Positions 1 through 9,944 are shown, counted from the first letter of the stretch. The stretch is DNA of 64,000 bases from Maribacter halichondriae (GCF_027474825.1 NZ_CP107030.1:558001-622000); one strand, 5' to 3'. Translations and numbers: made by a program. Notes: generated from the sequence alone by a model not told the origin.

Positions 1-1122
1 GAAGGTTTGACCGATTTTTTGCTGGTTCAATTCCCAAGAAATCTGGGACTGTATTTCCATAATCTCGTTGGCACGTTCTTGCTTGATTTCTTCAGGAACG
101 TCATCCTCTAAATTATAAGCGTGGGTATTCTCTTCATGACTGTACGTAAAGCAGCCCAAACGCTCAAAACGCATTTCCTCGACCCATTTTTTAAGTGTCT
201 GAAAATCCTCTTCGGTTTCGCCCGGATATCCCACGATCAAGGTCGTACGAATGGTCATTTCAGGAACCGCAGCTCTAAAGTCTTGTAGTAGTTTTGTGGT
301 CTTTGCCTGCGTAGTTCCACGACGCATACTTTTTAAGATGGCATCTGAAATGTGCTGTAAGGGAATATCCAAATAATTACAAATCTTGGCCTCACGTTTC
401 ATAACATCAAGCACATCTAAAGGAAAACCCGTTGGGAAAGCATAATGCAAGCGAATCCATTCAATACCTTCAACTTTTACCAAAGCTTCAAGAAGTTCGG
501 CTAGGTTTCGTTTTTTATAGAGGTCTAATCCATAATAGGTAAGGTCTTGTGCAATTAAAATCAATTCTTTGACGCCCTTCGCAGCCAATTTTTCGGACTC
601 CGTAACTAGGTCTTCAATTTTTTTACTCCGGTGCTTACCCCGCATAATAGGGATTGCACAGAATGAACAGGGACGGTCACAACCTTCGGCAATCTTTAAA
701 TAGGCATAATTCTTTGGTGTAGTCGTTAATCGCTCTCCGATTAATTCATGTTTATAATCCGCACCAAGTGCCTTTAATAAATTTGGTAGTTCACTGGTAC
801 CGAAATACTCATCGACATTCGGAATTTCTTTCTGTAGATCAGGCTTGTAACGTTCGCTCAAACATCCTGTGACGAAGACTTTGTCCACTTCGCCGGCTTC
901 CTTTTTCTGTACATATTCCAGAATGGTATTGACACTTTCTTCCTTTGCATTCGCAATAAATCCACAGGTATTGATGACCACGACATTGCCTTCCTCTTCG
1001 TGAACGACATCTTTATCGTTGGCACGCAACTGCCCCATAAGTACTTCGGAATCGTACACGTTTTTGGAGCAACCAAGAGTTACTACGTTGATCCTGTTCT
1101 TTTTAAGTGTTTTTGTACGCAT
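1..1122 (-). CDS. rimO: Ribosomal protein S12 methylthiotransferase RimO (3' end outside window)
   Basis: The first 374 codons of a radical-SAM methylthiotransferase that adds a methylthio group to an Asp of ribosomal protein S12. The N-terminal UPF0004 domain shows its three cluster cysteines at about residues 18 (LGCSKN), 53 (NTCGFI) and 87 (GCLSER). The radical-SAM motif is at 148-155 (GCDRPCSFCAIP). The reading frame is open to base 1, so the end of the radical-SAM region and the TRAM domain are missing here; full-length family members are usually about 430-440 residues. The start is the ATG at 1122; no in-frame stop interrupts it. RimO rather than MiaB is preferred from the sequence around the cluster motif. 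In many Bacteroidota rimO follows ftsY directly; here lgt, DUF2911, amidase and hydrolase genes lie between them. Confidence 0.95.
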   Translation of the reverse strand, partial: MRTKTLKKNRINVVTLGCSKNVYDSEVLMGQLRANDKDVVHEEEGNVVVINTCGFIANAKEESVNTILEYVQKKEAGEVDKVFVTGCLSERYKPDLQKEIPNVDEYFGTSELPNLLKALGADYKHELIGERLTTTPKNYAYLKIAEGCDRPCSFCAIPIMRGKHRSKKIEDLVTESEKLAAKGVKELILIAQDLTYYGLDLYKKRNLAELLEALVKVEGIEWIRLHYAFPTGFPLDVLDVMKREAKICNYLDIPLQHISDAILKSMRRGTTQAKTTKLLQDFRAAVPEMTIRTTLIVGYPGETEEDFQTLKKWVEEMRFERLGCFTYSHEENTHAYNLEDDVPEEIKQERANEIMEIQSQISWELNQQKIGQTF

Positions 1123-1245
1123 AGCATTTTTCTGGGAGGCAAAAATACAACAAGCCTTTCTAATGACTCTATTTAAACAAGATTTCTTCTTTTTTTACGT
1201 TAAACTTTACATCCTTTTTAGAGTCCAATATCAAAACTCATCCTT

Positions 1246-2352
1246 ATGAAAAAGCCATGGATATTCATCGCCCTAATCGTATTCGGATTTTTCTTCAGCT
1301 GTTCTTCGGATGACGCTATCGATACTATTCCGCAGGAAGAACAAGAACAGGAAGAAAACGAGACCGGACTTTATTTTCCACCTTTATCCGGCTCAACTTG
1401 GGAAACCAGCTCCATTACCGAGTTAGGTTGGAATACCGATGCAGAACAAGAACTTTATGATTTTTTAGAAGATAAAGGCACCAAGGCCTTTCTAATTTTA
1501 AAGGATGGAATAATCGCCGTGGAATGGTACGCCGAAGACCATAATCAAGATGCTCCTTGGTACTGGGCATCGGCGGGAAAAACCTTGACCAGTTTCACTA
1601 CGGGCATCGCTCAGGCAGAAGGTTATTTATCCCTTTCGGATAAGACTTCAGATTATTTAGGCACCGGTTGGACGTCCACACCCTTAGAAAAAGAAAATCT
1701 CATTACCGTTTGGCATCAACTAACAATGACCTCGGGCATGGACGATACCGAAGGAGATTGTAAAACCCCAGCATGTCTGACCTACGTTGCCGATGCCGGA
1801 ACACGTTGGTCGTATCATAATGCGCCTTACACGCTACTGCAAGATGTGGTCTCGAATGCGACCCAAGTGGATTTTGAAGCCTATTTTAACGAAAAACTTA
1901 AAACAAAAATCGGTATGACCGGGCAATGGCTTTCCACCAATGGCGACAATAATGTCTACTGGAGTACCGCACGCAGCATGGCTCGTTTCGGACTTTTAGC
2001 CCTAAATGAAGGTGTATGGGATGAAGAAGCTATTCTCGGCGATGCCGATTTTATCAACGGCATGAAAACCACTTCTCAAGAATTGAACCAATCGTACGGT
2101 TACCTATGGTGGCTTAACGGAAAGGAAAGTGCTATGTTACCTAATACTCAAATTGTGTTCGAAACCGAATTAATGCCCGCAGCACCCGACGACCTATTTG
2201 CAGGACTTGGCAAAAACGACCAAAAACTGTATGTCGTGCCCAGTCAAAATCTGGTTGTAGTTCGTATGGGGGAAGATACCGGTGAAGCCGCAGCAGGCCC
2301 TTCAGGATTCGACAACCAACTTTGGGAACAACTAAATGCTATAATCGACTAA
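1246..2352 (+). CDS. Serine hydrolase lipoprotein, class C beta-lactamase-like fold
   Basis: A 368-residue lipoprotein: hydrophobic n-terminal segment followed by the lipobox-type cysteine at residue 19 (FFSCSSDD), then an acidic spacer. The beta-lactamase-related domain has the SxxK nucleophile motif SAGK at 109-112 and a YHN motif at 190-192, which stands in for the usual YxN. A C-terminal LGKNDQKLYVVP segment probably covers the third active-site strand. Family members are penicillin-binding-protein-like esterases or peptidases; the substrate cannot be told. It converges with the amidase gene on the other strand and their stop codons overlap by four bases. An acidic patch of Gln/Glu after the lipid anchor resembles surface-export tethers of Bacteroidota, so outer-membrane location is likely but inferred. 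Confidence 0.85.
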   Translation: MKKPWIFIALIVFGFFFSCSSDDAIDTIPQEEQEQEENETGLYFPPLSGSTWETSSITELGWNTDAEQELYDFLEDKGTKAFLILKDGIIAVEWYAEDHNQDAPWYWASAGKTLTSFTTGIAQAEGYLSLSDKTSDYLGTGWTSTPLEKENLITVWHQLTMTSGMDDTEGDCKTPACLTYVADAGTRWSYHNAPYTLLQDVVSNATQVDFEAYFNEKLKTKIGMTGQWLSTNGDNNVYWSTARSMARFGLLALNEGVWDEEAILGDADFINGMKTTSQELNQSYGYLWWLNGKESAMLPNTQIVFETELMPAAPDDLFAGLGKNDQKLYVVPSQNLVVVRMGEDTGEAAAGPSGFDNQLWEQLNAIID

Positions 2353-4010
2353 TCATAATCTTTCGGCATCACTCTAGCTTTTGTAGCCTTCTCAAAAGCA
2401 GCACCCATTCTGAGCAGCTCGGCCTCTGAAAACTGTTTTCCGACAAAGGTCAAACTTATGGGCTCTCCCGATTCTTTATATCCCATTGGTACAGTTAGTA
2501 CCGGATATTTAGCAACCGCGGCATAACCAGCATGATAGTTATTTATGGATAGTACTGCATCTAGATTATGGTCATCCATAACTGTATTAAAGAAAGCTCG
2601 TCCGTTTTTTTCTAGGGTGGATTTGATTTTTTCCAATCCTTCCGCAGAAGTGCTATCTGCCAGTATTCCATCAAACCGCACTTGGCCGTACGGAATCCTA
2701 AGCAAGGAATCTTCAAGATTAAAGGCAACTGCATCGGCTACCGATGAAATTTTAACAGCATTCTTATCTTTTACTTGCGTTCTTATGTATTCAGGAAGGT
2801 CATTACGCATATCAATATTTAAAATGCTGAGAAAACCATCCATTTTAACTTCGGGAGGCGTAAATTCGATAATTTCCGCTCCCAAGCTTCTCATTTTTTC
2901 AATATTCGCTTTGTAGACGGAGTCACTTTCTAGTAACGATTTCATCGCTCCCAAACGCAGATTTTCAAATGGAGTAGGATGCAACCCTGCAGAAATAATT
3001 CCAGGAAAATGTTCTTCAATAGATTTTGAATCCAAGGTATCCTTCCCAGTCATGGCGTCTAATAGAATGGCATTGTCAACAACGTTTCGAGTCATTGGTC
3101 CTGGTGTATCCAAAGTACTTGAAATAGGAACGATTCCGGTTCTGCTCAAAAGACCGATAGTTGGTTTTAAACCCACTACCGAGTTTTGACCGCTTGGCGA
3201 AAGAATCGAACCTGAAGTTTCCGTTCCCACGGCAGCTACCGCATAATTGGCTGCCATGGAAGTACCGCTACCCGCACTTGAGCCACCGGTATCAAAAACA
3301 CGACGTCCATAGGGATTTAAGGTCTGTCCCCCAACCGCACTTTGACCATTGGGACAATCGCACAAAAAATTCGCCCATTCGCTTAAGTTCACTTTACCAA
3401 GAATCAAGGCTCCGTTTTCTTTTAACTTTTTTACAATAAAAGCATCCTCAACTTCATTGCTTATCAAGGCAATAGCTCCGGCGGTAGTTTTCATACCTGA
3501 AGTATTGATGTTATCTTTTAATAAAATGGGCATTCCGTAAATGGGGTGGCGTACTTCAGGGGCAGTTCCTTTGGCGACCATTTCATCTAATTTCTGAGCT
3601 TGATCTACTACATTTTCGTTCAAAGCGATGATGGTATTTAGGGTAGTAGTGTTGTTCAGTTCATATTTGTAAATGCGATATAGGTAGAACAATACCAAGT
3701 TTTCGTAATTAAGTTTGCCTTCTTCAAGATGTTTGCGAAGGGTCAGCATGTTTTGTTCTAGAATCAAAGGTTTCAACGATTTATACTGCTCCTCGGGCAT
3801 TTTTGAAACCTCCGTATACAAGGGCCTGAAAACATCATTTTTGTCCAATACCGGGGACTGGATACGCTTGTAGCGCATACGTTCTTTTTCGTGGTCTGCA
3901 TTGACCGCCACTTCGGCGGAATCATTGTACGGTTCCCAAAGAACGATTTCGGCTTTGTCGGTTTGATTTTTTTCTTGACAGGAACATATAAACACAGTTA
4001 CCAGTACCAA
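2349..4010 (-). CDS. Amidase signature family lipoprotein (start probably frameshifted)
   Basis: A 553-residue open frame of the amidase signature family, which hydrolyses amide bonds with a Ser-cisSer-Lys triad. The catalytic Lys lies in LLKDNIN, the Gly/Ser-rich signature is GGSSAGSG, and the nucleophile segment is GTETSGSI. The open frame can only start at TTG (4010), giving a signal without a basic n-region. Reading from the ATG at 4030, which overlaps the TGA of the upstream DUF2911 gene as ATGA, gives MKMKRFF and then shifts out of frame in a run of seven T. One extra T would join it to the open frame as a normal lipoprotein signal ending in ICSC. The true gene is therefore probably 2349-4030. 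It is translationally coupled to the DUF2911 gene. Substrate unknown. Confidence 0.88.
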   Translation of the reverse strand: MVLVTVFICSCQEKNQTDKAEIVLWEPYNDSAEVAVNADHEKERMRYKRIQSPVLDKNDVFRPLYTEVSKMPEEQYKSLKPLILEQNMLTLRKHLEEGKLNYENLVLFYLYRIYKYELNNTTTLNTIIALNENVVDQAQKLDEMVAKGTAPEVRHPIYGMPILLKDNINTSGMKTTAGAIALISNEVEDAFIVKKLKENGALILGKVNLSEWANFLCDCPNGQSAVGGQTLNPYGRRVFDTGGSSAGSGTSMAANYAVAAVGTETSGSILSPSGQNSVVGLKPTIGLLSRTGIVPISSTLDTPGPMTRNVVDNAILLDAMTGKDTLDSKSIEEHFPGIISAGLHPTPFENLRLGAMKSLLESDSVYKANIEKMRSLGAEIIEFTPPEVKMDGFLSILNIDMRNDLPEYIRTQVKDKNAVKISSVADAVAFNLEDSLLRIPYGQVRFDGILADSTSAEGLEKIKSTLEKNGRAFFNTVMDDHNLDAVLSINNYHAGYAAVAKYPVLTVPMGYKESGEPISLTFVGKQFSEAELLRMGAAFEKATKARVMPKDYD

Positions 4011-4026
4011 AAAAATCTTTTCATCT

Positions 4027-4878
4027 TCATTTTAGTTTGGTTTTCCACAGGATTATATTTTTTTGGTTCATGCGTACAAATTCGTCTTTTTCTTCTTTCT
4101 CAGCAAGTGCTAAGGATTTTTCGGCAGATTGTATGGCGGACTCATAATCTCCCAAAGTGGCTTCCACCTGCGATTTGACGCGATGAAAATAATAGGTGTC
4201 ACCACCAAGTTCTATAGCTTTGTCAAGATAGCCCAAAGCAATTTCATAGTCATTGCCTTGCTCTTGTAAATAGCGTGCGGCTTCGTAATAGGTCTGTGCC
4301 GTCGGATTTTCCTCTAGTTGAAGTTCGATTTCCCGTCGCATTTTGCTATCGGTATCGACTTGAATGGGAATACTGATTTTCGTGTTCACCCATTGCCAAA
4401 CCATGTTTATGGAGTTATGGGTTATCGAATTAAAGAAAATCAAAAAATTTTCTTGAAAGTCTTCAGAAGTTTCGGGTTTGACCTTAATTCGAAAAGCATC
4501 TTCTTCGGGATTGTATGCAGCACGCCCATCGCCCCAATGCGAAGTGTTTTTATGAAAAACGATTTCCCATTCCTCTTCTTCAGGAAAGGCATATAAGGCA
4601 TAAGTGCCTTTGGGCAATACATTGCCTAAAATTTTCAATTCGTCAGTACAGCTAAATTTTGTGGATTCGTTAGCCCCGACCCTCCAAATTCGGCCATAGG
4701 GAACAAGTTCGCCAAAAACAGTTCGGCCACGGGTTGCCGGTCGGGAATATTCAATCATAATTCTTGAAAGTCCGACTTCTTGCTCCACTTTCGCAAACGA
4801 ACTTGCTTTGGGGTGGGTTATTTGGGAGAAGGCAAATACTCCAAGAAATAAAAAAAGAAAGGTGATTTGTTTTTTCAT
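4027..4878 (-). CDS. DUF2911 domain protein with C-terminal TPR
   Basis: A 283-residue secreted protein. It has a signal peptide (MKKQITFLFLFLGVFAFSQ), a DUF2911 domain over about residues 25-165 with the typical stretches YSRPATRGR and YGRIWRVGANE, and tetratricopeptide-like helices in the last 100 residues (TYYEAARYL, IALGYLDKAIEL). DUF2911 proteins are common in Bacteroidota and have no established function. The stop codon overlaps the ATG (4030) of the downstream amidase gene by four bases, so the two are probably translated as a coupled pair. Confidence 0.88.
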   Translation of the reverse strand: MKKQITFLFLFLGVFAFSQITHPKASSFAKVEQEVGLSRIMIEYSRPATRGRTVFGELVPYGRIWRVGANESTKFSCTDELKILGNVLPKGTYALYAFPEEEEWEIVFHKNTSHWGDGRAAYNPEEDAFRIKVKPETSEDFQENFLIFFNSITHNSINMVWQWVNTKISIPIQVDTDSKMRREIELQLEENPTAQTYYEAARYLQEQGNDYEIALGYLDKAIELGGDTYYFHRVKSQVEATLGDYESAIQSAEKSLALAEKEEKDEFVRMNQKNIILWKTKLK

Positions 4879-4967
4879 AGGATGCCGACCAAATTACGTG
4901 GAAGGAAAAAAAATAAATATTAATTAGCTTTAGGGGACTGGACTAGGACTTTTCATAGGACATGTTG

Positions 4968-5789
4968 TTAGGTACTGGACTTTCCCCGCCAGTAAATTAT
5001 TATTAAGCCCAAAATTATGAAAGGAATGCTTAAAATCTGACCCATATTCAAAGCCATCGAATCTTCAAATCCGACTTGGTTTTCTTTGAAGAATTCGACG
5101 ACGAATCGTGCAGTAAAAAGTAAAATCAACAGTGTTCCGATTAAAATTCCGTTTTTGTTTTCTACTTTTTTCAATCTATAAATCAATACCAAAACCCCAA
5201 AAATCAGAAAATAGGAAAGAGCCTCATAAATTTGTGTAGGATGTCTTGGAATTAGGTCGTCTCTCTCGAAGACAAATCCCCAATTTCCGTTAGTAGGTTT
5301 TCCATAAATCTCGGAATTCATTAAGTTTCCAATGCGTATGAATGTTGCAGTAACAGCCCCTCCGATTGCAACTCTGTCAAGCACCCATAAAAAATTGGTG
5401 TTGGTTTTTCTTGAGTAAAGAACTATTCCAATTATTGCTCCAAATACTCCACCGTGGCTTGCAAGTCCTTGAAATCCTATAAATTCGAACGATTCCCCGA
5501 CTTTTTTAATAGGTAGGATTATTTCAAGTGGATTGTGAAGGTAATATTGAGGTTCATAGAAAAAACAATGTCCAAGTCTCATGCCTAAAAATGCTCCGAT
5601 TAGAATGTACATAGCCAACTGGTCAAGATGTTCCACGGGGATTTTTTCTTTTTGATAAATCTTCTTTACTATAAAGTAGCCTAAACCAATTCCCAAGACC
5701 CAAAAAAGGCTGTAGTATCTTATTGGAAACGTGTCCAGAATCGTGAAAATTTCTGGGTCAACGTTCCAATATATAATTCCGTCTTTCAT
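4968..5789 (-). CDS. lgt: Prolipoprotein diacylglyceryl transferase
   Basis: 273 residues, a polytopic inner-membrane enzyme that transfers diacylglycerol from phosphatidylglycerol to the lipobox cysteine of prolipoproteins. Recognised by the conserved HGGVFGA segment, the signature RIGNLMNSEIYG, and RHPTQIYEAL near the end, with about seven membrane segments. It acts on the lipoproteins coded elsewhere in this window (serine hydrolase, amidase, TPR lipoprotein, DUF4369 protein). The gene appears somewhat more AT-rich than ftsY and the DUF2911 gene beside it. About 115 bases without a recognisable gene separate it from ftsY. Confidence 0.95.
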   Translation of the reverse strand: MKDGIIYWNVDPEIFTILDTFPIRYYSLFWVLGIGLGYFIVKKIYQKEKIPVEHLDQLAMYILIGAFLGMRLGHCFFYEPQYYLHNPLEIILPIKKVGESFEFIGFQGLASHGGVFGAIIGIVLYSRKTNTNFLWVLDRVAIGGAVTATFIRIGNLMNSEIYGKPTNGNWGFVFERDDLIPRHPTQIYEALSYFLIFGVLVLIYRLKKVENKNGILIGTLLILLFTARFVVEFFKENQVGFEDSMALNMGQILSIPFIILGLIIIYWRGKSST

Positions 5790-5904
5790 TTCTATTTGGT
5801 TGAGCTTGCTATAGTACTGAGCTTGTGGGTAACTTGTTTATATACGCATGTTCTATACTCTTATCCCACTGTTGAGGTCGGCTATGTGCAGGTTTTCTTT
5901 TTAA

Positions 5905-6861
<957 letters not shown>

Positions 6862-6883
6862 TTGTTCTACTAGGTTAGGTAAC

Positions 6884-6891
6884 CAAAGATA
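6884..6891 (-). promoter_or_regulatory. Putative -7 box of ftsY
   Basis: On the minus strand this reads TATCTTTG, a perfect match to the Bacteroidota -7 consensus TAnnTTTG, 22 bases upstream of the ftsY ATG. No clear TTTG element is visible at the right distance upstream, only a T-rich stretch. Confidence 0.5.
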
Positions 6892-6951
6892 AGGAATGGT
6901 GGGTAAAACCTTTTAATAGATAACGCTTTTCTGTTCGACCAACCTCGCGTA

Positions 6952-6984
6952 TGAACACCCCCCTTAGCCCCCCTCAAGGGGGGA
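6952..6984. repeat. GC-rich intergenic palindrome
   Basis: A C-run and G-run pair (CCCCCCTCAAGGGGGG) preceded by a second C-run, sitting between the ftsY promoter and the terminator of the ribosomal-protein block. It stands out sharply from the AT-rich surroundings. It could fold as a hairpin and looks like a dispersed intergenic palindromic element; other copies cannot be checked from this window. Confidence 0.5.
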
Positions 6985-7000
6985 ATAATTTCGAATGAAA

Positions 7001-7028
7001 AAAGCTCCTTTCAGTAGAAAGGAGCTTT
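7001..7028 (-). terminator. Rho-independent terminator of rpmB-rpmG-DUF4295
   Basis: A perfect 12-bp stem (7001-7012 with 7017-7028) with a 4-base loop. Read on the minus strand the stem runs into a T-tract. It lies 22 bases after the DUF4295 stop codon. Confidence 0.85.
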
Positions 7029-7050
7029 AATATTTTTGAAAAGAGTAAAA

Positions 7051-7203
7051 TTACTTCTTTGCCATCCATTCGTTCACCATTTCTGGTGGCATGACCGATT
7101 CTACAAAGACATAAGCACCTGATTTAGGAGACTTTACCATCTTAATGGCCTTTGTCAATCGTTTTGAACTTGTCTGTAAACTTGCTACCGTCTTCTTTGC
7201 CAT
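7051..7203 (-). CDS. DUF4295 family small protein
   Basis: A 50-residue basic protein starting MAKKTVASLQTSSKR and ending NEWMAKK. This matches the DUF4295 family, which in Bacteroidota is found right after rpmG and is thought to be ribosome-associated, though its role is not settled. It has many Lys and Ser residues and no membrane segment. It is the last gene of the rpmB-rpmG block: six bases separate it from rpmG, and a strong terminator follows. Confidence 0.85.
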   Translation of the reverse strand: MAKKTVASLQTSSKRLTKAIKMVKSPKSGAYVFVESVMPPEMVNEWMAKK

Positions 7204-7209
7204 GATATA

Positions 7210-7392
7210 TTATTTTATCTCTTTATGGACTGTCATTCGTTTCAAGATCGGATTGAATTTTTTTATCTCCATCCGTTCTGGGGTGTTCTTTTTGTTCTTG
7301 GTCGTAATATACCGAGAAGTTCCGGGCTTGCCAGAGTCTTTGTGCTCCGTGCACTCCAATATTACCTGAATTCTATTGCCTTTCTTTGCCAT
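7210..7392 (-). CDS. rpmG: 50S ribosomal protein L33
   Basis: 60 residues, the usual length for the family. It begins [18 protein letters not shown] and contains [20 protein letters not shown], diagnostic for bacterial L33. Only one Cys is present (ECTEHK), so this is the zinc-free (C-minus) form. It lies in one transcription unit with rpmB upstream and DUF4295 downstream. Confidence 0.97.
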   Translation of the reverse strand: MAKKGNRIQVILECTEHKDSGKPGTSRYITTKNKKNTPERMEIKKFNPILKRMTVHKEIK

Positions 7393-7410
7393 CGTTACTT
7401 AATTTTCAGA

Positions 7411-7650
7411 CTATTTGTTCAATAATCCTTGTGCCTTTGCCTCTTTTAAGACTGCGGAAATACCTCTTTTGTTGATGATCTTCAACGCCTTTGCGGAAAC
7501 TTTCAAGGTTACCCAACGGTCTTCCTCAGGAATATAGAAACGTTTCTTGGAAAGATTAACGTTAAATCTTCTTTTCGTCTTGTTGATGGAAAACGAAACG
7601 TTGTTTCCGAACATCGCCCTTTTTCCCGTAATCTCACAAACTTTTGACAT
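7411..7650 (-). CDS. rpmB: 50S ribosomal protein L28
   Basis: 79 residues. The N-terminal CEITGKRAMFGNNVSFS and the Trp-containing strand DRWVTLKVSAKALK identify L28 of the large ribosomal subunit. It is the first gene of the rpmB-rpmG-DUF4295 unit, which is driven by a near-ideal promoter at 7674-7705 and ended by the hairpin at 7001-7028. Confidence 0.97.
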   Translation of the reverse strand: MSKVCEITGKRAMFGNNVSFSINKTKRRFNVNLSKKRFYIPEEDRWVTLKVSAKALKIINKRGISAVLKEAKAQGLLNK

Positions 7651-7673
7651 AGCGCCGATTTTTTAACAGGATG

Positions 7674-7705
7674 CAAATTTATATCATTTTTACGGGACGG
7701 ACAAA
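7674..7705 (-). promoter_or_regulatory. Promoter of rpmB (TTTG-N20-TAAATTTG)
   Basis: On the minus strand a TTTG (-33 element, 7702-7705) is followed after exactly 20 bases by TAAATTTG (-7 element, 7674-7681). This matches the primary Bacteroidota sigma-factor consensus in both boxes and in spacing. The start codon of rpmB lies 23 bases downstream. Confidence 0.8.
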
Positions 7706-7713
7706 ATTCTTAT

Positions 7714-8963
7714 CTAGAATTTTAAAATTTCTTTTTGCAGTAGCTCAAAGGCCTTATTTACTGACTTTTGCACGATTCTGGTTCTATTGTTTCCCATGTT
7801 GAATTTTTCAGCAAAAACACCGTTCGGAGAAGCTATGGCTATGAACACCGTACCGATTTCAGCATCGGAATCTCCTTTTGAAGGTCCTGAGTTTCCCGTT
7901 GTGGCGACGGCGAAATCTGTTTTGAGCAGTTGTCTCACATTTTCGGCCATTTCTTTGGCGACCTGAGCACTCACTACGGAATGCTTGGCAACTATCTCTT
8001 TGGAAACCTTCAATATCTCTATTTTCGTTTCGGTAGCATAACTGACAACACTCCCCTTAAAATAGGCCGATGCGCCTGGAAGGGCGGTAATCCGCTCGGC
8101 AATCTTTCCTCCCGTAAAACTCTCTGCAGTTGCCAAGGTCATCTTTTTCGAAACGAATAATTGGGCGACTACTTCTTCTATAGTCTGGTCATCTTCGATC
8201 CCATAGATCAAATCGCCTATCAGTGGATATAATTTTTGGGACTCGGCCTCCATCTCCTTTTCCAATACTTCCTTATCGAAACCCTTTGCACTCATTCGCA
8301 AACGTACTTTTCCCAAATTCGGCAAATAGGCCAATTTGATAAAGGGGGAAGGTTATCTTCCCAATCTTCGATTCGTGCCGCAATGGCACTCTCACCTAAG
8401 CCATAGGTCACCAAAGTCTTGTGAATGATAAAGGGCCGTTCAAAACGCTCTATGATTTTGGGAATCACGCTATCGGTCAAAAGATGTTTCATTTCAAAGG
8501 GAACACCGGGCAAGGAAACAAAAACGGTTCCGTCTTCTTCGATCCACATACCCGGTGCGGTACCGTTGGGGTTATGAAGTACCGTTGCCTTTGAAGGCAC
8601 CATCGCTTGTTTACGGTTAATATCGGAGATCGGGGTACCCGAAATATGTTTTCTAAAGAGCTCCTCGACATGATGGAGCACATTTTTATCCTCCACGAGA
8701 ACATCCCCAAAAAATTCACAAAAGGTATGTTTGGTAACATCGTCTTTGGTTGGCCCTAGACCGCCGGTAACAATGACAACCTGTACCCTAGATTTAGCAT
8801 CTTTTAAGGCCTGCAAAATATGCTCGCGGTCATCTTGTACCGAAGTAATCTGATATACCGAAATACCTATTTTATTGAATTCTTTACCAATAAAAGCAGA
8901 ATTGGTATCGACAATCTGACCTATAAGGATTTCATCGCCAATGGTGATGATTTCTGCAAGCAT
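7714..8963 (-). pseudogene. cinA: CinA-family nicotinamide-nucleotide amidohydrolase, split by one frameshift
   Basis: Two adjacent frames form one CinA. The N-terminal part from the ATG at 8963 is the MoeA/MocF-like domain ([33 protein letters not shown]). The C-terminal part down to 7714 is the amidase domain (TAESFTGGKIAERITALPG, TTGNSGPS) that hydrolyses nicotinamide mononucleotide. The first frame leaves family similarity after EDNLPP and the second picks it up at FIKLAYLPN. One extra base in the C5/T3 tract at 8341-8348 would restore a single frame of about 416 residues, the usual length. This is probably a sequence error, but if real the gene is broken. The ATG overlaps the stop codon of the Hpt gene upstream. 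Confidence 0.85.
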
Positions 8964-9301
8964 TATGCGGGAAAGTCTTTTTTTAGCTCAGAAACTACTT
9001 GCTGGATATCTGTCTTGAGTACGGGAAAAACCTTTTCTATTTCTGACATATTGGCCGCATTCTTTCCTAAAGTCTCTATTTGCAGGGCGGCTTCCCGGGT
9101 CTGTTCCATACCCAATAAATCTACATTGGGCTTGATTTTATGGGCCAATTGATAGACTTTTTCATGATTGCCTTCCGCAAGGGCGATTTCTAAGTCGGAT
9201 AGGTCTTGTGGCACCTCTTCCAAAAAAACCGAAATGACCGAATTGATGAAATCTTCATCGCCCTCCGCCATCTCATTGATTTTATCAAGATTATAGATCA
9301 T
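8963..9301 (-). CDS. Hpt (histidine phosphotransfer) domain protein
   Basis: A 112-residue, all-helical, acidic single-domain protein. The phospho-accepting His is in [14 protein letters not shown], which matches the active-site helix of Hpt domains. Such proteins pass phosphate between hybrid histidine kinases and response regulators. No kinase or regulator gene is nearby, so the partners are unknown. It is tightly packed: its start codon overlaps the stop codon of the FAH-family gene (TAATG) and its stop codon overlaps the cinA start. Confidence 0.85.
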   Translation of the reverse strand: MIYNLDKINEMAEGDEDFINSVISVFLEEVPQDLSDLEIALAEGNHEKVYQLAHKIKPNVDLLGMEQTREAALQIETLGKNAANMSEIEKVFPVLKTDIQQVVSELKKDFPA

Positions 9302-9912
9302 TACTTTACCTTTAAAGAGAAGAGCTCTTGCCCTTCCAAAACGCCCGCAAGATAGTCATTTGTTGCTACTCTACCAACACCGGCCGGAGTGCCGGTAAAA
9401 ATAATATCACCTTTTTTTAACATAAAAAATCGAGATACATAAGATATCAATTCATCTATCTTCCAGAGCATTAACCCTGTATTTCCTTTTTGCACTTCTT
9501 CTCCATTCTTAAACAACGAAAATTTCAAATTGTTTACATCTGGAAAATCGGACTTCGGAAGCCATTTTCCAATGACGGCGGCCCCATCGAAACCTTTGGC
9601 CTTTTCCCACGGGAGTCCTTTTTCCTTTAGTTGTGATTGCAAGTCTCTGGCAGTGAAGTCGATACCCAGCCCGACTTCATCGTAATACGTATGTGCAAAA
9701 CGTTCATCAATATGTTTGCCGACCTTTTTGATTTTTACCAATACCTCGACTTCGTGATGCACGTCATTCGTAAAATCGGGAATATAAAAATCTTGATCTT
9801 TTGGCAAAATTGCGGAATCGGGTTTTATAAAAACTACGGGGTCCGTTGGTCTTTCGTTGGCCAGTTCTTTGATATGATCCGTATAATTACGGCCGATACA
9901 GATGAGTTTCAT
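9301..9912 (-). CDS. Fumarylacetoacetate hydrolase family protein
   Basis: 203 residues from the ATG at 9912 (MKLICIGRNYTDH). An upstream in-frame ATG at 9939 would add nine residues without family similarity. FAH-fold features are visible: the metal-binding HHEVEVLVKI, DFTARDLQSQLK, KGFDGAAVIG and the end motif GDIIFTGTPAGVG. Members hydrolyse or decarboxylate beta-diketo acids; 5-oxopent-3-ene-1,2,5-tricarboxylate decarboxylase or oxaloacetate decarboxylase-type activity is possible, but the substrate cannot be assigned. First gene of a packed run with hpt and cinA. Confidence 0.88.
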   Translation of the reverse strand: MKLICIGRNYTDHIKELANERPTDPVVFIKPDSAILPKDQDFYIPDFTNDVHHEVEVLVKIKKVGKHIDERFAHTYYDEVGLGIDFTARDLQSQLKEKGLPWEKAKGFDGAAVIGKWLPKSDFPDVNNLKFSLFKNGEEVQKGNTGLMLWKIDELISYVSRFFMLKKGDIIFTGTPAGVGRVATNDYLAGVLEGQELFSLKVK

Positions 9913-9944
9913 TGTATTGATGTTTGGTGCTCGATGCACGGTGT

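Noticed and set aside
4940-5860. GTTAGGT and other short motifs around lgt look a little like integron attC cores.
   Set aside because: No paired core site or attC secondary structure could be found, and there is no integrase gene; short matches of this size are expected by chance.
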